A DNA stretch of 64,000 bases from JAAOIF01 sp965217125 (GCA_965217125.1 OZ244244.1:1550001-1614000), one strand, 5' to 3'. Counted from the stretch's first letter, positions 9,461-18,283 are shown. Notes: generated by a model not told the origin, from the sequence alone. Numbers and translations are program-made.

Positions 9461-9931
9461 ATGATTAACACACAAACGCTGGTTTGGACAAATTTAACGA
9501 AGTCTGCGCAAATGCCAAAAAATGTATTAAGTTGGGTGCTTGATGACTGCTCATTGACTGCAAAACTTAGGCAAAAATTTAGTGATTTTAGCGTTAATGT
9601 ATTGTCGCAAAGGCAAACAACGGCTCATCCGAATGAGGGTAATGTGCTGGATTTTACTGGGGAGGTGGTGGTTCGAGAGGTTGAGCTGCTGGGCGGCGGG
9701 CAGGCTGTGGTATTTGCGCGTTCAGTTATACCGGTGAGTGCTGACACACGGGGCTTATTGTTGATTGGTTGCAAGCCTTTAGGTGAGATTTTGTTTAATG
9801 ATGACCAGATTAAACGCGGGGCGTTGCAAATTACTCGCACTGGTAATATTTGGGGGCGGCGTTCGGTTTTTACTATCGGCACAACTAAATTGCTGGTGAG
9901 TGAATTTTTCTTAGAGCAATTATATGCGTGA
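9461..9931 (+). CDS. ubiC: Chorismate lyase UbiC
   Basis: Removes pyruvate from chorismate to give 4-hydroxybenzoate, the first step of ubiquinone synthesis, in the cytoplasm. The 156-residue protein has the family pattern: VVREVELLG, the long AVVFARSVIPVS strand, LGEILF and the C-terminal IWGRRS with SEFFLEQLY, close to the E. coli enzyme (about 165 aa). I chose the ATG at 9461; an in-frame TTG lies one codon upstream. It overlaps cmoA by 8 nt and heads a co-directional run. The matching prenyltransferase ubiA is at 59012. Confidence 0.9.
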   Translation: MINTQTLVWTNLTKSAQMPKNVLSWVLDDCSLTAKLRQKFSDFSVNVLSQRQTTAHPNEGNVLDFTGEVVVREVELLGGGQAVVFARSVIPVSADTRGLLLIGCKPLGEILFNDDQIKRGALQITRTGNIWGRRSVFTIGTTKLLVSEFFLEQLYA

Positions 9932-10637
9932 TTATTTATTTTCGAGCAAAACTGATTTAGTTGATTTTGTCTTCGATGCACAAGTGGCAAAAGTGTTTGA
10001 CGACATGGTAAGGCGCTCGGTGCCGGGCTATCAAAGCATGATTGAAATGATTGGCTTGATTGCAAAAACCTACGGTCAAGACAATACTAATTATTATGAT
10101 TTAGGCACATCAACTGGCGCTATTTCTATGGCCTTAGGGCTTAATAATATCCATCAAAATAATCGCATTATTGCGGTTGATAATTCTGTTGCTATGGCGC
10201 AAAAATGCAAAACAAATCTTACTGGTAAAATAACAAACTTTGAGGTTATTTGTGCCGATATTATGGATATATGCTTTGAAAATGCGTCTATTGTGGTGTT
10301 AAATTTAAGCCTGCAGTTTATTCAAGTTAAACACCGTCAGACATTAATTAATGCCATTTACCAAGGGCTTAATACTGGCGGCGTTCTGCTGCTAACGGAA
10401 AAAATTCATTTTAACAATCCACTAAAACAACAGCAAATTACCAAGCTGCATTTGGACTTTAAACGCGCCAATGGTTATAGCGAATTAGAAATTGCAACTA
10501 AGCGCCAAGCCATCGAAAATGTGCTAATCACTGATGATAAAAAAACTCACTTTGAGCGTTTTAACAAGGCTGGGTTTAGCAGTAGCACTTGTCATTTTCA
10601 GTGTCTTAACTTTGCATCGTTTTTAGCGGTAAAATAG
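9924..10637 (+). CDS. cmoA: Carboxy-S-adenosyl-L-methionine synthase CmoA
   Basis: Converts SAM and prephenate to carboxy-SAM, used by CmoB to make 5-oxyacetyluridine at tRNA wobble position 34. 237 residues, close to the usual 245. The SAM site YDLGTSTGAISMAL is at about 59-72. The family segments RRSVPGYQSMIEMIG, VVLNLSLQFI, KIHFNNP and DFKRANGYSELEI match E. coli CmoA closely. The start overlaps ubiC by 8 nt. cmoB is not next to it in this window. Confidence 0.92.
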   Translation: MRDYLFSSKTDLVDFVFDAQVAKVFDDMVRRSVPGYQSMIEMIGLIAKTYGQDNTNYYDLGTSTGAISMALGLNNIHQNNRIIAVDNSVAMAQKCKTNLTGKITNFEVICADIMDICFENASIVVLNLSLQFIQVKHRQTLINAIYQGLNTGGVLLLTEKIHFNNPLKQQQITKLHLDFKRANGYSELEIATKRQAIENVLITDDKKTHFERFNKAGFSSSTCHFQCLNFASFLAVK

Positions 10638-10643
10638 CCCATT

Positions 10644-11225
10644 ATGTTACTGATGATTGACAACTACGATTCGTTTACCTATAACTTGGTGCAGTATTTT
10701 GGCGAGTTAGGGCAAAGCGTTGAAGTGCATCGTAACGACAAAATTAGCATTGCTGAGATTGAAAAACGCAATCCTGAGTTTTTGGTAATCTCGCCTGGTC
10801 CTTGCACTCCAAACGAGGCGGGGATTTCAATTAACGCCATTCAATATTTTGCTGGCAAAGTGCCTATGCTTGGCGTTTGCTTAGGTTTTCAGGCGATGGT
10901 GCAGGCTTATGGCGGCAATATTATTGGCGCAAAAGAAATTATGCACGGCAAGGTTTCTAAGATTCACCACACTGGCAAAGGGGTGTTTGCTAATTTAAAA
11001 AATTCTTTAAAAGCAACGCGTTACCATTCATTGGTTGCACAGCAAACAAGTCTGCCTGATTGCTTTGAGGTCAGTGCTTGGACGCAAAACGCACAGGATG
11101 AGATTGATGAAATTATGGGCATTGAGCATAAAGATTTAGCCATTCAAGGGGTGCAATTTCATCCAGAATCTATTTTGACTGAATGCGGTCGGGCAATGTT
11201 AGACAACTTTTTAAAACAAAAATAA
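10644..11225 (+). CDS. trpG: Glutamine amidotransferase subunit (TrpG/PabA)
   Basis: Class I glutamine amidotransferase that supplies ammonia to anthranilate synthase (TrpE) or aminodeoxychorismate synthase (PabB). 193 residues. Visible motifs: MLLMIDNYDSFTYNL at the N-terminus, SPGPCTPNEAG, the nucleophile in GVCLGFQ, and the His-Glu pair in VQFHPES. The nucleophile box has Phe where His is more usual (GVCLGHQ). Neither trpE nor pabB is in the window, so the gene may serve tryptophan, folate or both. It begins 6 nt after cmoA. Confidence 0.9.
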   Translation: MLLMIDNYDSFTYNLVQYFGELGQSVEVHRNDKISIAEIEKRNPEFLVISPGPCTPNEAGISINAIQYFAGKVPMLGVCLGFQAMVQAYGGNIIGAKEIMHGKVSKIHHTGKGVFANLKNSLKATRYHSLVAQQTSLPDCFEVSAWTQNAQDEIDEIMGIEHKDLAIQGVQFHPESILTECGRAMLDNFLKQK

Positions 11226-11233
11226 AAAATAAT

Positions 11234-11653
11234 ATGGAAATAATTGAATTTTTACTAGATGACGAACAAATATTTGCAACTATCACTTTAGCATTGTTGC
11301 TGGCGTTTTTAGTTGGCAGTATTGTTGCTGATAAATTAAAAAAATACCAAGATATTGATGTTAACGGCGCGATTACCTTGATGGATGAAAAACATTTAAT
11401 CATATTAGATGTGCGCAGCCCTAAAGAGAGGGAATCTGGCTTTATCGCTAACGATATACATATTCCGCAAGCACAAGTTAAAAACAAATTGGGCGAGTTA
11501 GATAGTGGCAAAAAAATCTTGGTTTATTGTCGTAGCGGCTCGCGTTCAGCGCATATTGCCGGCTTGCTAACGCATAATAATTTTGAGCAAGTATATAGCC
11601 TAAAAGGCGGTATGCAAGCATGGCGAAAGGCTAATTTACCCATTGCAAAATAA
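11234..11653 (+). CDS. Membrane-anchored rhodanese-domain protein (YibN-like)
   Basis: 139 residues from the ATG at 11234. An N-terminal membrane helix (about 13-30, ATITLALLLAFLVGSIVA) is followed by one rhodanese domain (about 38-139) with DVRSPKERESGFI, the active-site loop VYCRSGSRS carrying the catalytic Cys, and the terminal LKGGMQAWRKANLP. This is the YibN layout. It probably moves sulfane sulfur or handles thiol redox at the inner membrane. It sits just before grxC and gpsA, as in many gammaproteobacteria where rhodanese-grxC(-secB)-gpsA are neighbours; secB is absent here. Confidence 0.85.
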   Translation: MEIIEFLLDDEQIFATITLALLLAFLVGSIVADKLKKYQDIDVNGAITLMDEKHLIILDVRSPKERESGFIANDIHIPQAQVKNKLGELDSGKKILVYCRSGSRSAHIAGLLTHNNFEQVYSLKGGMQAWRKANLPIAK

Positions 11654-11664
11654 AAAATAAAACT

Positions 11665-11916
11665 ATGAAAAAAAATATTATTTATTGCTCTGATAATTGT
11701 CCATTTTGCCAAAAAGCTTATCAACTATTGGAAAATAAGGGGCTGGCTTTTCAAAAAAAACAGGTCAAAAACCAATATGATTTGGATGAAGTTATGCAAA
11801 AAACTGGCAGAACAACAGTTCCACAAATTTTTATTAATGACGTTCATATTGGCGGATTTGATGATTTATATGCCGCTGAGCAGTCTGGAAAATTGGATAA
11901 AATTCTAAATGAGTAA
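11665..11916 (+). CDS. grxC: Glutaredoxin 3
   Basis: 83 residues, the normal GrxC length. It has the dithiol active site CPFC at 12-15 (more usually CPYC), TVPQIFIND with the cis-Pro, and GGFDDLYA for glutathione binding. It is a cytoplasmic glutathione-dependent disulfide reductase. It overlaps gpsA by 8 nt and follows the rhodanese gene by 11 nt, so all three are likely co-transcribed. Confidence 0.92.
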   Translation: MKKNIIYCSDNCPFCQKAYQLLENKGLAFQKKQVKNQYDLDEVMQKTGRTTVPQIFINDVHIGGFDDLYAAEQSGKLDKILNE

Positions 11917-12886
11917 AAACCTTAGCATTATTGGTGCTGGCGCTTGGGGCAGTGCCTTGTCTATTGCCTTGGCGCAAAATTTTGATAAAATCTATTTGCA
12001 CACCCATAGCAAAGACGAGCTCAAAACACTTGTGCCAAAGCACCCTGCTTTGTCGGTCAATTATCCTGATAATGTCGAGCTGACTTTTGAGCTATCATTA
12101 ATTCAACAGTCCGAAGGGGTTTTAATTGCTGTGCCAAGTTACGGTTTTGCCACAACGCTAGAGGCAATTAAACAACAACTGACCTCCGCACAATTCATTA
12201 GTTGGGGCACCAAAGGCTTTGATACTCATCATCAGCGTTTTTTGCATAAAAGTTTTGCAGCTATTTTAACTGAATATTCTGGCTGCGTCATTTCTGGACC
12301 AAGTTTTGCAGCTGAGCTTGCCCAAAATAAACCAACTGCCGTAACTGTTGCCTCAAAGGATAAAAACGCACGCGACTATTGGGCAAAAGCACTGCACACC
12401 AACACACTCAGAACCTATACCAATGACGATATTATCGGCGTTGAGGTTGGTGGCTCAGTTAAAAATATTTTAGCCATCGCCGCTGGTATCGCTGCTGGAT
12501 TAGGCTTTGGCGCTAATACACAGGCAGCATTAATCACCAGAGGCTTGGCTGAGATGGTTCGCTTCGGCACAGCATTAGGCGCTAATCAGCAAACTTTTAA
12601 CGGGCTGTCGGGCTTGGGTGATTTGGTGCTGACCTGCTCAGATGATTTATCCAGAAATCGGCGTTTTGGCAAAGCCTTAGCAAATGAGCAAAATACGCAA
12701 CAAGCGCTTGATAGCGTAGGGGCAACAGTCGAGGGGCTAAATACCTTAGAATTGTTATTATCCATTGCCAAAAAACATCAAGTAGAAATGCCAATTTGCC
12801 AACAGGCCTACCTTGTTACCCAAGGGAAAACTTCGGCAATCGAGGCGGTTAATTATTTAATGTCGCGCGCTGCAGTTGACGAATAA
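11909..12886 (+). CDS. gpsA: Glycerol-3-phosphate dehydrogenase [NAD(P)+]
   Basis: Reduces dihydroxyacetone phosphate to sn-glycerol 3-phosphate for phospholipid synthesis. 325 residues. The nucleotide-binding GAGAWGSALSIALA is at 8-21. SGPSFAAE, the catalytic-lysine region GGSVKNILAIAAG and RGLAEMVRFG with NGLSGLGDLVLTC are all present as in GpsA. The start overlaps grxC by 8 nt. Confidence 0.95.
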   Translation: MSKNLSIIGAGAWGSALSIALAQNFDKIYLHTHSKDELKTLVPKHPALSVNYPDNVELTFELSLIQQSEGVLIAVPSYGFATTLEAIKQQLTSAQFISWGTKGFDTHHQRFLHKSFAAILTEYSGCVISGPSFAAELAQNKPTAVTVASKDKNARDYWAKALHTNTLRTYTNDDIIGVEVGGSVKNILAIAAGIAAGLGFGANTQAALITRGLAEMVRFGTALGANQQTFNGLSGLGDLVLTCSDDLSRNRRFGKALANEQNTQQALDSVGATVEGLNTLELLLSIAKKHQVEMPICQQAYLVTQGKTSAIEAVNYLMSRAAVDE

Positions 12887-12926
12887 TTAAATTATATTTA
12901 GTCCAACAACTGACTAAAATAACCGT

Positions 12927-13640
12927 ATGAATATTTTAATATTTAAAAAAATCTGCATCATTTTTTTTATTGTTTGGGTTTCGCCACTACAGGCACATAA
13001 TTCTTTGACAAGCTATTTTATTGATTATCTGATGACTCCAGATTTTAGTGAAATCAAAGACACTAAAGAAAGAAAAGCTGCGTTTTTTAAGCACTTATTG
13101 CCAATTGTTGAAAAAGAAAATAAAAAAATAAAAACTATCAGATCGCTAATCAAAAATGATAAGTTCAGCGATAGACGAATTAATAAATTAGCAAAAAAAT
13201 ACCGCTTAGAAAACCCTAATAAACAAGAGTTATTAGCTACCATCGACATTGTTCCAACTTCTTTAGTATTAGCACAAGCCGCCATTGAATCCAACTGGGG
13301 CAGGTCGAGATTTTCCCGGCGCTGGCATAATTATTTTGGTATTTGGTGTTTTCACTCTGGCTGTGGTGTTGTGCCAAAAAATCGCGATAAAAATGCTAAA
13401 CACGAAGTTATGCAATTCTCTTCAACTAATAAAGCAGTTGAATACTATCTACTCAATATTAATCGCAATCAAGCTTATGACAAGTTACGACAAATTAGAA
13501 AACACAAACGCAAGCACGGGCTTAAACTAAGCGGCGCGAGTTTAGCAGAGGGCTTAGAAAATTATTCTGGTATTGGTTATGAATATATTGAATTGGTGCA
13601 AGGCGTTATTAGGCAAAATAATTTGCTTAGATTTGATTGA
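12927..13640 (+). CDS. Bax-like peptidoglycan glucosaminidase
   Basis: 237 residues with an N-terminal hydrophobic export signal (about 6-23, ending PLQAHNS). The C-terminal half is a mannosyl-glycoprotein endo-beta-N-acetylglucosaminidase-like domain: LAQAAIESNWGRSRFSRR with the catalytic Glu, HNYFGIWCF, and a C-terminal NYSGIGYEYIELV. This is the Bax layout (family 73 glycoside hydrolase-like). Expected role: cleaving glycan strands of the cell wall in the periplasm. It converges with rpsI, with 29 nt between stops. Confidence 0.85.
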   Translation: MNILIFKKICIIFFIVWVSPLQAHNSLTSYFIDYLMTPDFSEIKDTKERKAAFFKHLLPIVEKENKKIKTIRSLIKNDKFSDRRINKLAKKYRLENPNKQELLATIDIVPTSLVLAQAAIESNWGRSRFSRRWHNYFGIWCFHSGCGVVPKNRDKNAKHEVMQFSSTNKAVEYYLLNINRNQAYDKLRQIRKHKRKHGLKLSGASLAEGLENYSGIGYEYIELVQGVIRQNNLLRFD

Positions 13641-13669
13641 TGCAAAATAAAAAACCGCTATCAATAATC

Positions 13670-14065
13670 CTAACGCTTTGAATACTGCTCGCTCTTGCGT
13701 GCTTTTTTGTGTCCGACTTTCTTGCGTTCAACAATTCTGGCATCACGCGTTACAAAACCTGCTTTGCGTAAATCAGCTCTTAGCTCATTGTCATACGCCA
13801 TCAATGCACGCGTTACCCCTAAGCGAATTGCGCCCGCCTGACCAGTATCGCCACCGCCTTTAACCATAATATTAAAATCAAACTTATCTCTCATATCAAT
13901 GCTATCTAATGGTTGATTGACAATCATTGAAGAAGTTTCACGACCAAAATATTTATTCATTGGGAGTTTATTAACGGTAAAAACACCTTTGCCCTTAGTC
14001 ATATAAACACGCGCAACGGAGGTTTTCCTTCTGCCTGTTGCGTAAAAAGTTTTTTTATTTTCCAT
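13670..14065 (-). CDS. rpsI: 30S ribosomal protein S9
   Basis: 131 residues, full length. It has the S9 landmarks FYATGRRKTSVARVYM near the N-terminus, GGGDTGQAGAIRLGVTRAL in the middle, and the basic tail ending EQYSKR that reaches the ribosomal P site. It follows rplM by 15 nt in the conserved rplM-rpsI operon. Confidence 0.98.
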   Translation of the reverse strand: MENKKTFYATGRRKTSVARVYMTKGKGVFTVNKLPMNKYFGRETSSMIVNQPLDSIDMRDKFDFNIMVKGGGDTGQAGAIRLGVTRALMAYDNELRADLRKAGFVTRDARIVERKKVGHKKARKSEQYSKR

Positions 14066-14080
14066 AATAATTTACCGCTA

Positions 14081-14509
14081 TTAAATGTCTAAAAGTTGGG
14101 GTTGTTGTGCGCTATGGGTATGCTCAGAACCTGCAAATACTTTCATTTTTCTAAACATATCTCTGCCTAATGGACCTTTTGGCAACATACCTCGCACCGC
14201 TTTATTGATAATCTCTTGTGGTTTTTTAGCTTGTAAATCTTTAAATGCGATTGATTTCAAATTGCCCACATAACCAGTGTGATGATGATACATTTTGTCT
14301 TCAAACTTCTTGCCAGTAACCTTAACTTTCTCTGCATTAATCACCACAATATAATCGCCAGTATCAGTATGCGGGGTGTATTCTGCTTTATGTTTGCCAC
14401 GAAGTCTGGAAGCTACTTCTGTAGATAAACGGCCTAAGGTTTTGTCAGCTGCATCAACTAACCACCAGTCTCTTTTCACTTCATTAATTTTAGCGCTGAA
14501 TGTTTTCAT
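14081..14509 (-). CDS. rplM: 50S ribosomal protein L13
   Basis: 142 residues, the standard length. It has WWLVDAADKTLGRLST, KAEYTPHTDTGDYIVVINAEK, MYHHHTGYVG, AVRGMLPKGPLGR and KVFAGSEHTHSAQQP, all characteristic of bacterial L13. First gene of the rplM-rpsI operon, with a good sigma70-type promoter about 40 bp upstream. Confidence 0.98.
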   Translation of the reverse strand: MKTFSAKINEVKRDWWLVDAADKTLGRLSTEVASRLRGKHKAEYTPHTDTGDYIVVINAEKVKVTGKKFEDKMYHHHTGYVGNLKSIAFKDLQAKKPQEIINKAVRGMLPKGPLGRDMFRKMKVFAGSEHTHSAQQPQLLDI

Positions 14510-14547
14510 AACTTTTAAATATATCTATACTGCAAAATAATCGGGCT

Positions 14548-14576
14548 ATTATAATCACTTTTTATACTTAGGTCAA
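14548..14576 (-). promoter_or_regulatory. sigma70-type promoter of rplM-rpsI
   Basis: On the minus strand TTGACC (14571-14576) and a perfect TATAAT (14548-14553) are separated by 17 bp, about 40 bp before the rplM start. Strength and spacing fit a ribosomal protein operon. Confidence 0.75.
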
Positions 14577-14803
14577 TACAACTTCTTTGATTTTAAAAAT
14601 AATAGGGGTTTTAGTGTTTTTTTTGCTATTATTGACATTTCAGACTTACAAAAGCACCAAATTATTTGTGCTAACTCGCTGAAAATAACTCACTACAAAT
14701 AAAAAACTTATTATATATAATATTGAACCATATTGATAAAAAAATATTGATTATCATTTGGCTGATTATTTTGATTTAATTTTAAAAAAAAAGGAGAAAA
14801 CTT
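14577..14803. other. AT-rich divergent intergenic region
   Basis: Between the rplM promoter and the plus-strand thioredoxin-like gene. It contains an 8-bp inverted repeat AATAATAG/CTATTATT near 14600-14636 with a 20-nt T-rich loop, and alternating TATATATAATATTG stretches near 14710 that could include a promoter. No gene was seen. A strong AAGGAG lies 8 nt before the ATG at 14804. Confidence 0.4.
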
Positions 14804-15355
14804 ATGGTTAGTATGCAACCGCCGATTTGCGATTTCAACAGTCCAGCAATTGATTTTAAGCTACAAGGGGTCGATGGCAAAATGCACAGTTTAGCAAGCT
14901 GCAAAGGTGAAAAGGGGCTATTAGTGATGTTTATTTGCAATCATTGTCCGTATGTCCAGGCCATTATTGAGCGCATTGTTCGCGACACTAAAGAGTTGCA
15001 ATCAATCGGGCTGAATGCGGTGGCAATTATGTCAAATGATCCAACAGAATATCAACAGGATTCTTTTGAGAATATGCAGAAAATTGCCCAACAAATGGAC
15101 TTCCCTTTCCCTTATTTAATCGATAAAACACAAGAAGTTGCAAAAGCCTATGGCGCGGTTTGCACACCTGACTTTTTTGGTTACAACGCCAATTTAGAAT
15201 TGCAATATCGTGGTCGTTTAGACGCTTCACGCAAAGAAACTTGCGCCGCAGATGTTAAGCGCGATTTATTTGAAGCGATGCGCCAAGTAGCCGAAACAGG
15301 CAAAGGGCCAACCCAGCAAATCCCCTCAATGGGCTGCTCAATTAAATGGTTATAA
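14804..15355 (+). CDS. Thioredoxin-like (AhpC/TSA-type) family protein
   Basis: 183 residues, no signal peptide. The N-terminal AIDFKLQGVDGKMHSLASC and LLVMFICNHCPYVQAI show a thioredoxin fold with a CNHC redox pair in the place of CxxC. KAYGAVCTPDFFGYN provides the cis-Pro loop with a further Cys, and the C-terminus is PSMGCSIKW. This matches the widespread thioredoxin family whose members have NHCPYV. Probably a cytoplasmic thiol oxidoreductase or peroxiredoxin-like protein; substrate unknown. Confidence 0.82.
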   Translation: MVSMQPPICDFNSPAIDFKLQGVDGKMHSLASCKGEKGLLVMFICNHCPYVQAIIERIVRDTKELQSIGLNAVAIMSNDPTEYQQDSFENMQKIAQQMDFPFPYLIDKTQEVAKAYGAVCTPDFFGYNANLELQYRGRLDASRKETCAADVKRDLFEAMRQVAETGKGPTQQIPSMGCSIKWL

Positions 15356-15423
15356 CGCGATTGCTATGATGAATAAAGACTGATAGCGTATAATTGCGGT
15401 CTTTGCCCGCCATTAGCTTATAT

Positions 15424-17205
15424 ATGTCTGAAAATACCCAGCCGCAAGCCACATTTGAATCTTTAGGATTGTCTAATAACATTTTAAAAGTGTTAGATGA
15501 CATTGGCTATCAAATACCATCGCCGATTCAACAACAGTGCATCAAACACCTACTCAACGGCGAAGATGTTATTGGTCAGGCACAAACAGGCACTGGCAAA
15601 ACTGCCGCCTTTGTGCTGCCATTATTAGACAAAATTGATCTAAAAAACACCCATCCACAACTACTAATTTTAACGCCAACCCGTGAATTAACAATTCAAG
15701 TGAGCGAGGCGGTGCAAACTTACGCACGCGGGATGAAAGGCTTTCATGTATTGCCAATTTATGGCGGGCAATCTTATGATATTCAACTCAGGCCACTAAA
15801 ACGCGGTGTGCATTGCGTGGTAGGCACTCCAGGTCGGCTGATGGATCATATTAAACGCGGCACTTTAAAATTGGATAATCTCAAATCATTTGTCTTAGAT
15901 GAGGCTGATGAGATGTTAAAAATGGGTTTTATTGATGATATTAAATGGGTGATGGAGCGCATTCCAAAAAAGCGTCAAATCGCTTTATTCTCAGCTACTA
16001 TACCAAATGTTATTAAAAAAGTAGCGGAGAAATTCCTTAATAATCCAAAAATTGTTAAAATTAAAACCAAAACTGAAACCGCAACTAACATTAACCAAAA
16101 ATATATGTTGGTCGGCAACATAGCACAAAAATTAGACGCTCTTACGCGGATTTTAGAGGTAACTATATTTGATGCGATGATTATTTTTGTGCGCACCAAA
16201 ACCTTGACGGTTGAGCTGGCAGAAAAACTCTCAGCTCGTGGCTTTTCAGCCGATGCCATTAATGGTGATATTGCCCAAAATCAGCGTGAGCGCATTATCA
16301 ATGGCTTCAAAAAAGGCAAGATTGATATTCTTATTGCCACTGATGTTGCTGCCCGTGGTCTTGATGTAGAACGCATCTCACATGTGGTGAATTATGACAT
16401 TCCACAAGATGCTGAGTCTTATGTGCATAGGATTGGCCGCACCGGTCGTGCTGGTCGTAGTGGTGAGGCGATTTTGTTTGTCTCCCACCGGCAAAGGCGT
16501 ATGCTCAAGACGATTGAACGAGTTACTCGCCAAAGCATTCAACCAATTGAGCTGCCAAGTGCAAAAACTATTAATGCAAAACGCATTGAAAGCTTTAAAC
16601 AAAGCATTACTGAGACGCTAAACAACCAAAATTTGAGCGTTTTTGAAAAGTTGGTTGAAGAATACCAACAAAGCAATACCACAATTCAACCGCTTAAAAT
16701 TGCAGCTGCTTTAGCTGTTATTGCTCAAGGCAATGAGCCATTATTATTATCAGAAAAAGAACCTAACTTGCAGACAAAACACACTACTGCTAAAGAAAAA
16801 ATCATTCCAATCAGCGCCGATTCACTTAAAGCATTTCCACAAATTCCAATGCGGCGCTATAAGCTTGAAGTGGGCAATAATAATCAGGTTAAACCCGGTA
16901 ATATTATCGGCGCTATTGCTAACGAAGCAGATATGAACAGCGACTATATTGGTGCAATTCAAATTTTTGAGCATTTCTCAACCATTGATTTACCTGATGA
17001 AATGCCTAAAGAGGTTTTTGAAATATTGCAAAAAACAATAGTTTGCGGCAAAGCACTCAAGATTGCTGAGCTTACTGATAAGAATAATAAAGCGTGTATT
17101 GGCGGCAAAAAACCAAAATCAAATTTTGGACGCAAAAAGTTCGCAAAGAAGGCTCATTACAGCAGAAAACCTGCAAAAAATCATAACAAACAAAAGAATA
17201 AGTAG
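15424..17205 (+). CDS. deaD: DEAD-box ATP-dependent RNA helicase (DeaD/CsdA type)
   Basis: 593 residues from the ATG at 15424; an in-frame TTG lies 30 nt upstream. Helicase motifs in order: Q-motif (SPIQQQCI), motif I AQTGTGKT, Ia PTRELT, II DEAD in VLDEADEML, III SAT, and VI HRIGRTGRAGR. The C-terminal part has a DbpA/CsdA RNA-binding fold (RRYKLEVGNNNQVKPGNIIGA, about 480-555) and a Lys/Asn-rich basic tail. It unwinds RNA during ribosome assembly and cold adaptation. A cold-shock protein gene follows 185 nt downstream, an apt functional neighbour. Confidence 0.93.
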   Translation: MSENTQPQATFESLGLSNNILKVLDDIGYQIPSPIQQQCIKHLLNGEDVIGQAQTGTGKTAAFVLPLLDKIDLKNTHPQLLILTPTRELTIQVSEAVQTYARGMKGFHVLPIYGGQSYDIQLRPLKRGVHCVVGTPGRLMDHIKRGTLKLDNLKSFVLDEADEMLKMGFIDDIKWVMERIPKKRQIALFSATIPNVIKKVAEKFLNNPKIVKIKTKTETATNINQKYMLVGNIAQKLDALTRILEVTIFDAMIIFVRTKTLTVELAEKLSARGFSADAINGDIAQNQRERIINGFKKGKIDILIATDVAARGLDVERISHVVNYDIPQDAESYVHRIGRTGRAGRSGEAILFVSHRQRRMLKTIERVTRQSIQPIELPSAKTINAKRIESFKQSITETLNNQNLSVFEKLVEEYQQSNTTIQPLKIAAALAVIAQGNEPLLLSEKEPNLQTKHTTAKEKIIPISADSLKAFPQIPMRRYKLEVGNNNQVKPGNIIGAIANEADMNSDYIGAIQIFEHFSTIDLPDEMPKEVFEILQKTIVCGKALKIAELTDKNNKACIGGKKPKSNFGRKKFAKKAHYSRKPAKNHNKQKNK

Positions 17206-17390
17206 GACAAAAATCAAAAAATATCAAATTATTTTTAAAATATTAACATTTAATAACAAAACAGGTGTTAAAATGCGTTTGCTGGTAAAGAAATACAGTT
17301 TGCTGTTATATTTTTTGATAGGTTTTAAGCTTCTCTAAGTTATAAAAATGGTATAAATTTAGCGGTAATTTTTAATTTTTAGGAGATACA

Positions 17391-17597
17391 ATGTCTACAA
17401 CAACAGGAAAAGTCAAGTGGTTTGACGTAAAAAAAGGTTTTGGTTTTATTGAGCAGGAAAGTGGAGATGATGTATTTGTTCACTTCCGTGCTATTCAAGG
17501 TGATGGTTACAAATCATTAGCAGAAGGCCAAGAAGTAGAATTTGAATTAGAAGATGGCGCAAAGGGTCCACAAGCCGCTAATGTCGTTCCAATGTAA
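17391..17597 (+). CDS. Cold-shock protein (CspA family)
   Basis: 68 residues, a single cold-shock domain: GKVKWFDVKKGFGFIEQESGDDVFVHFRAI contains RNP1 (KGFGFI) and RNP2 (VFVHF), and the end is GPQAANV. It binds single-stranded RNA/DNA as an RNA chaperone. AGGAG lies 7 nt before the ATG, and a 185-nt leader could hold thermosensitive structure. A good terminator follows at 17621. Confidence 0.95.
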   Translation: MSTTTGKVKWFDVKKGFGFIEQESGDDVFVHFRAIQGDGYKSLAEGQEVEFELEDGAKGPQAANVVPM

Positions 17598-17620
17598 TTA
17601 CAAATTATTTTTTTAATTTA

Positions 17621-17647
17621 AAAACCCGGCTTGTTGTCGGGTTTTTT
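17621..17647 (+). terminator. Rho-independent terminator after the cold-shock gene
   Basis: An 8-bp stem AAAACCCG/CGGGTTTT with a 9-nt loop runs into a T tract, 23 nt after the csp stop. Confidence 0.9.
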
Positions 17648-17737
17648 ATAGGCAGAGAACAGAGGGCAGAAAACAGAGGGCAGAGAGGCAGAGTGCAGAA
17701 AACAGAGAACAGAGCAGAGCAAGGGCGGCCGTTGGTA

Positions 17738-17755
17738 ATGCGACTTCAGTCGCAT
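17738..17755. repeat. 18-bp palindrome, copy 1
   Basis: ATGCGACTTCAGTCGCAT: 8-bp arms around a 2-nt centre, preceded by GGTA and followed by CTAAACAGAGAG. No T run follows, so it is not an ordinary terminator. Confidence 0.9.
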
Positions 17756-17841
17756 CTAAACAGAGAGTAGAGCAAGTCAAGAGCGGTGTAATTAGATTTG
17801 TTTATGTTGGTGGAAAAAGCAGAGTAAGAGTGGTGTTGGTA

Positions 17842-17859
17842 ATGCGACTTCAGTCGCAT
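17842..17859. repeat. 18-bp palindrome, copy 2
   Basis: Same 18 bp and the same flanks (GGTA before, CTAAACAGAGAG after) as the copy at 17738, 104 bp away. Confidence 0.9.
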
Positions 17860-17878
17860 CTAAACAGAGAGTAATGCT

Positions 17879-18075
17879 ATTAGAACTGTTTGTGTATCTT
17901 TTACATCATATCGTCTGTTTGGGGGAGGGCGTGGTAGAGTGTGCATCAACTCGAGATCCCGACGCCCTCCCCCAAGCCCCCACCCTAAGAAGTTTATCAA
18001 AATCGGGCTTCGCCCTATCGCCTGAACGGCGATTTTTGCCACTTATACATTGAGGATTGGGGTGCCATTAGATTT
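17879..18075 (-). repeat. 195-bp structured repeat element, copy A
   Basis: On the minus strand it reads CACCCCAATCCTC, then AAAATCGCCGTTCAGGCGATAG, GGGCGAAGCCCGATTTTG and TTGGGGGAGGGCGT, with the complement ACGCCCTCCCCCAA 30-45 nt on, ending near TACACAAACAGTTCT. Several internal inverted repeats imply a strongly folded RNA or cruciform. Copies B (20931) and C (24066) lie in the opposite orientation. No transposase is present. Confidence 0.85.
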
Positions 18076-18117
18076 GTTTGTGTTGGTAGAAAAAGCAGAG
18101 CAAGAGTGGTATTGGTA

Positions 18118-18135
18118 ATGCGACTTCAGTCGCAT
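18118..18135. repeat. 18-bp palindrome, copy 3
   Basis: Exact copy, preceded by TTGGTA and followed by CTATGCTTGTATTGAGGCG, which joins it to a fragment of the 195-bp element. Confidence 0.9.
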
Positions 18136-18265
18136 CTATGCTTGTATTGAGGCGATTTTTGCCACTTATACATTGATGATTGGGGTGATATTAGGTTTGC
18201 TCTGTTCTGTCTTCTGTTTTCTGTTTTCTGCCCTCTGCTCATTAGCTTTGTTTGTGCGGTTGGTA

Positions 18266-18283
18266 ATGCGACTTCAGTCGCAT
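18266..18283. repeat. 18-bp palindrome, copy 4
   Basis: Exact copy, preceded by GGTA and followed by CTATGGCACCCCAATCC, the start of a 195-bp element fragment. Confidence 0.9.
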
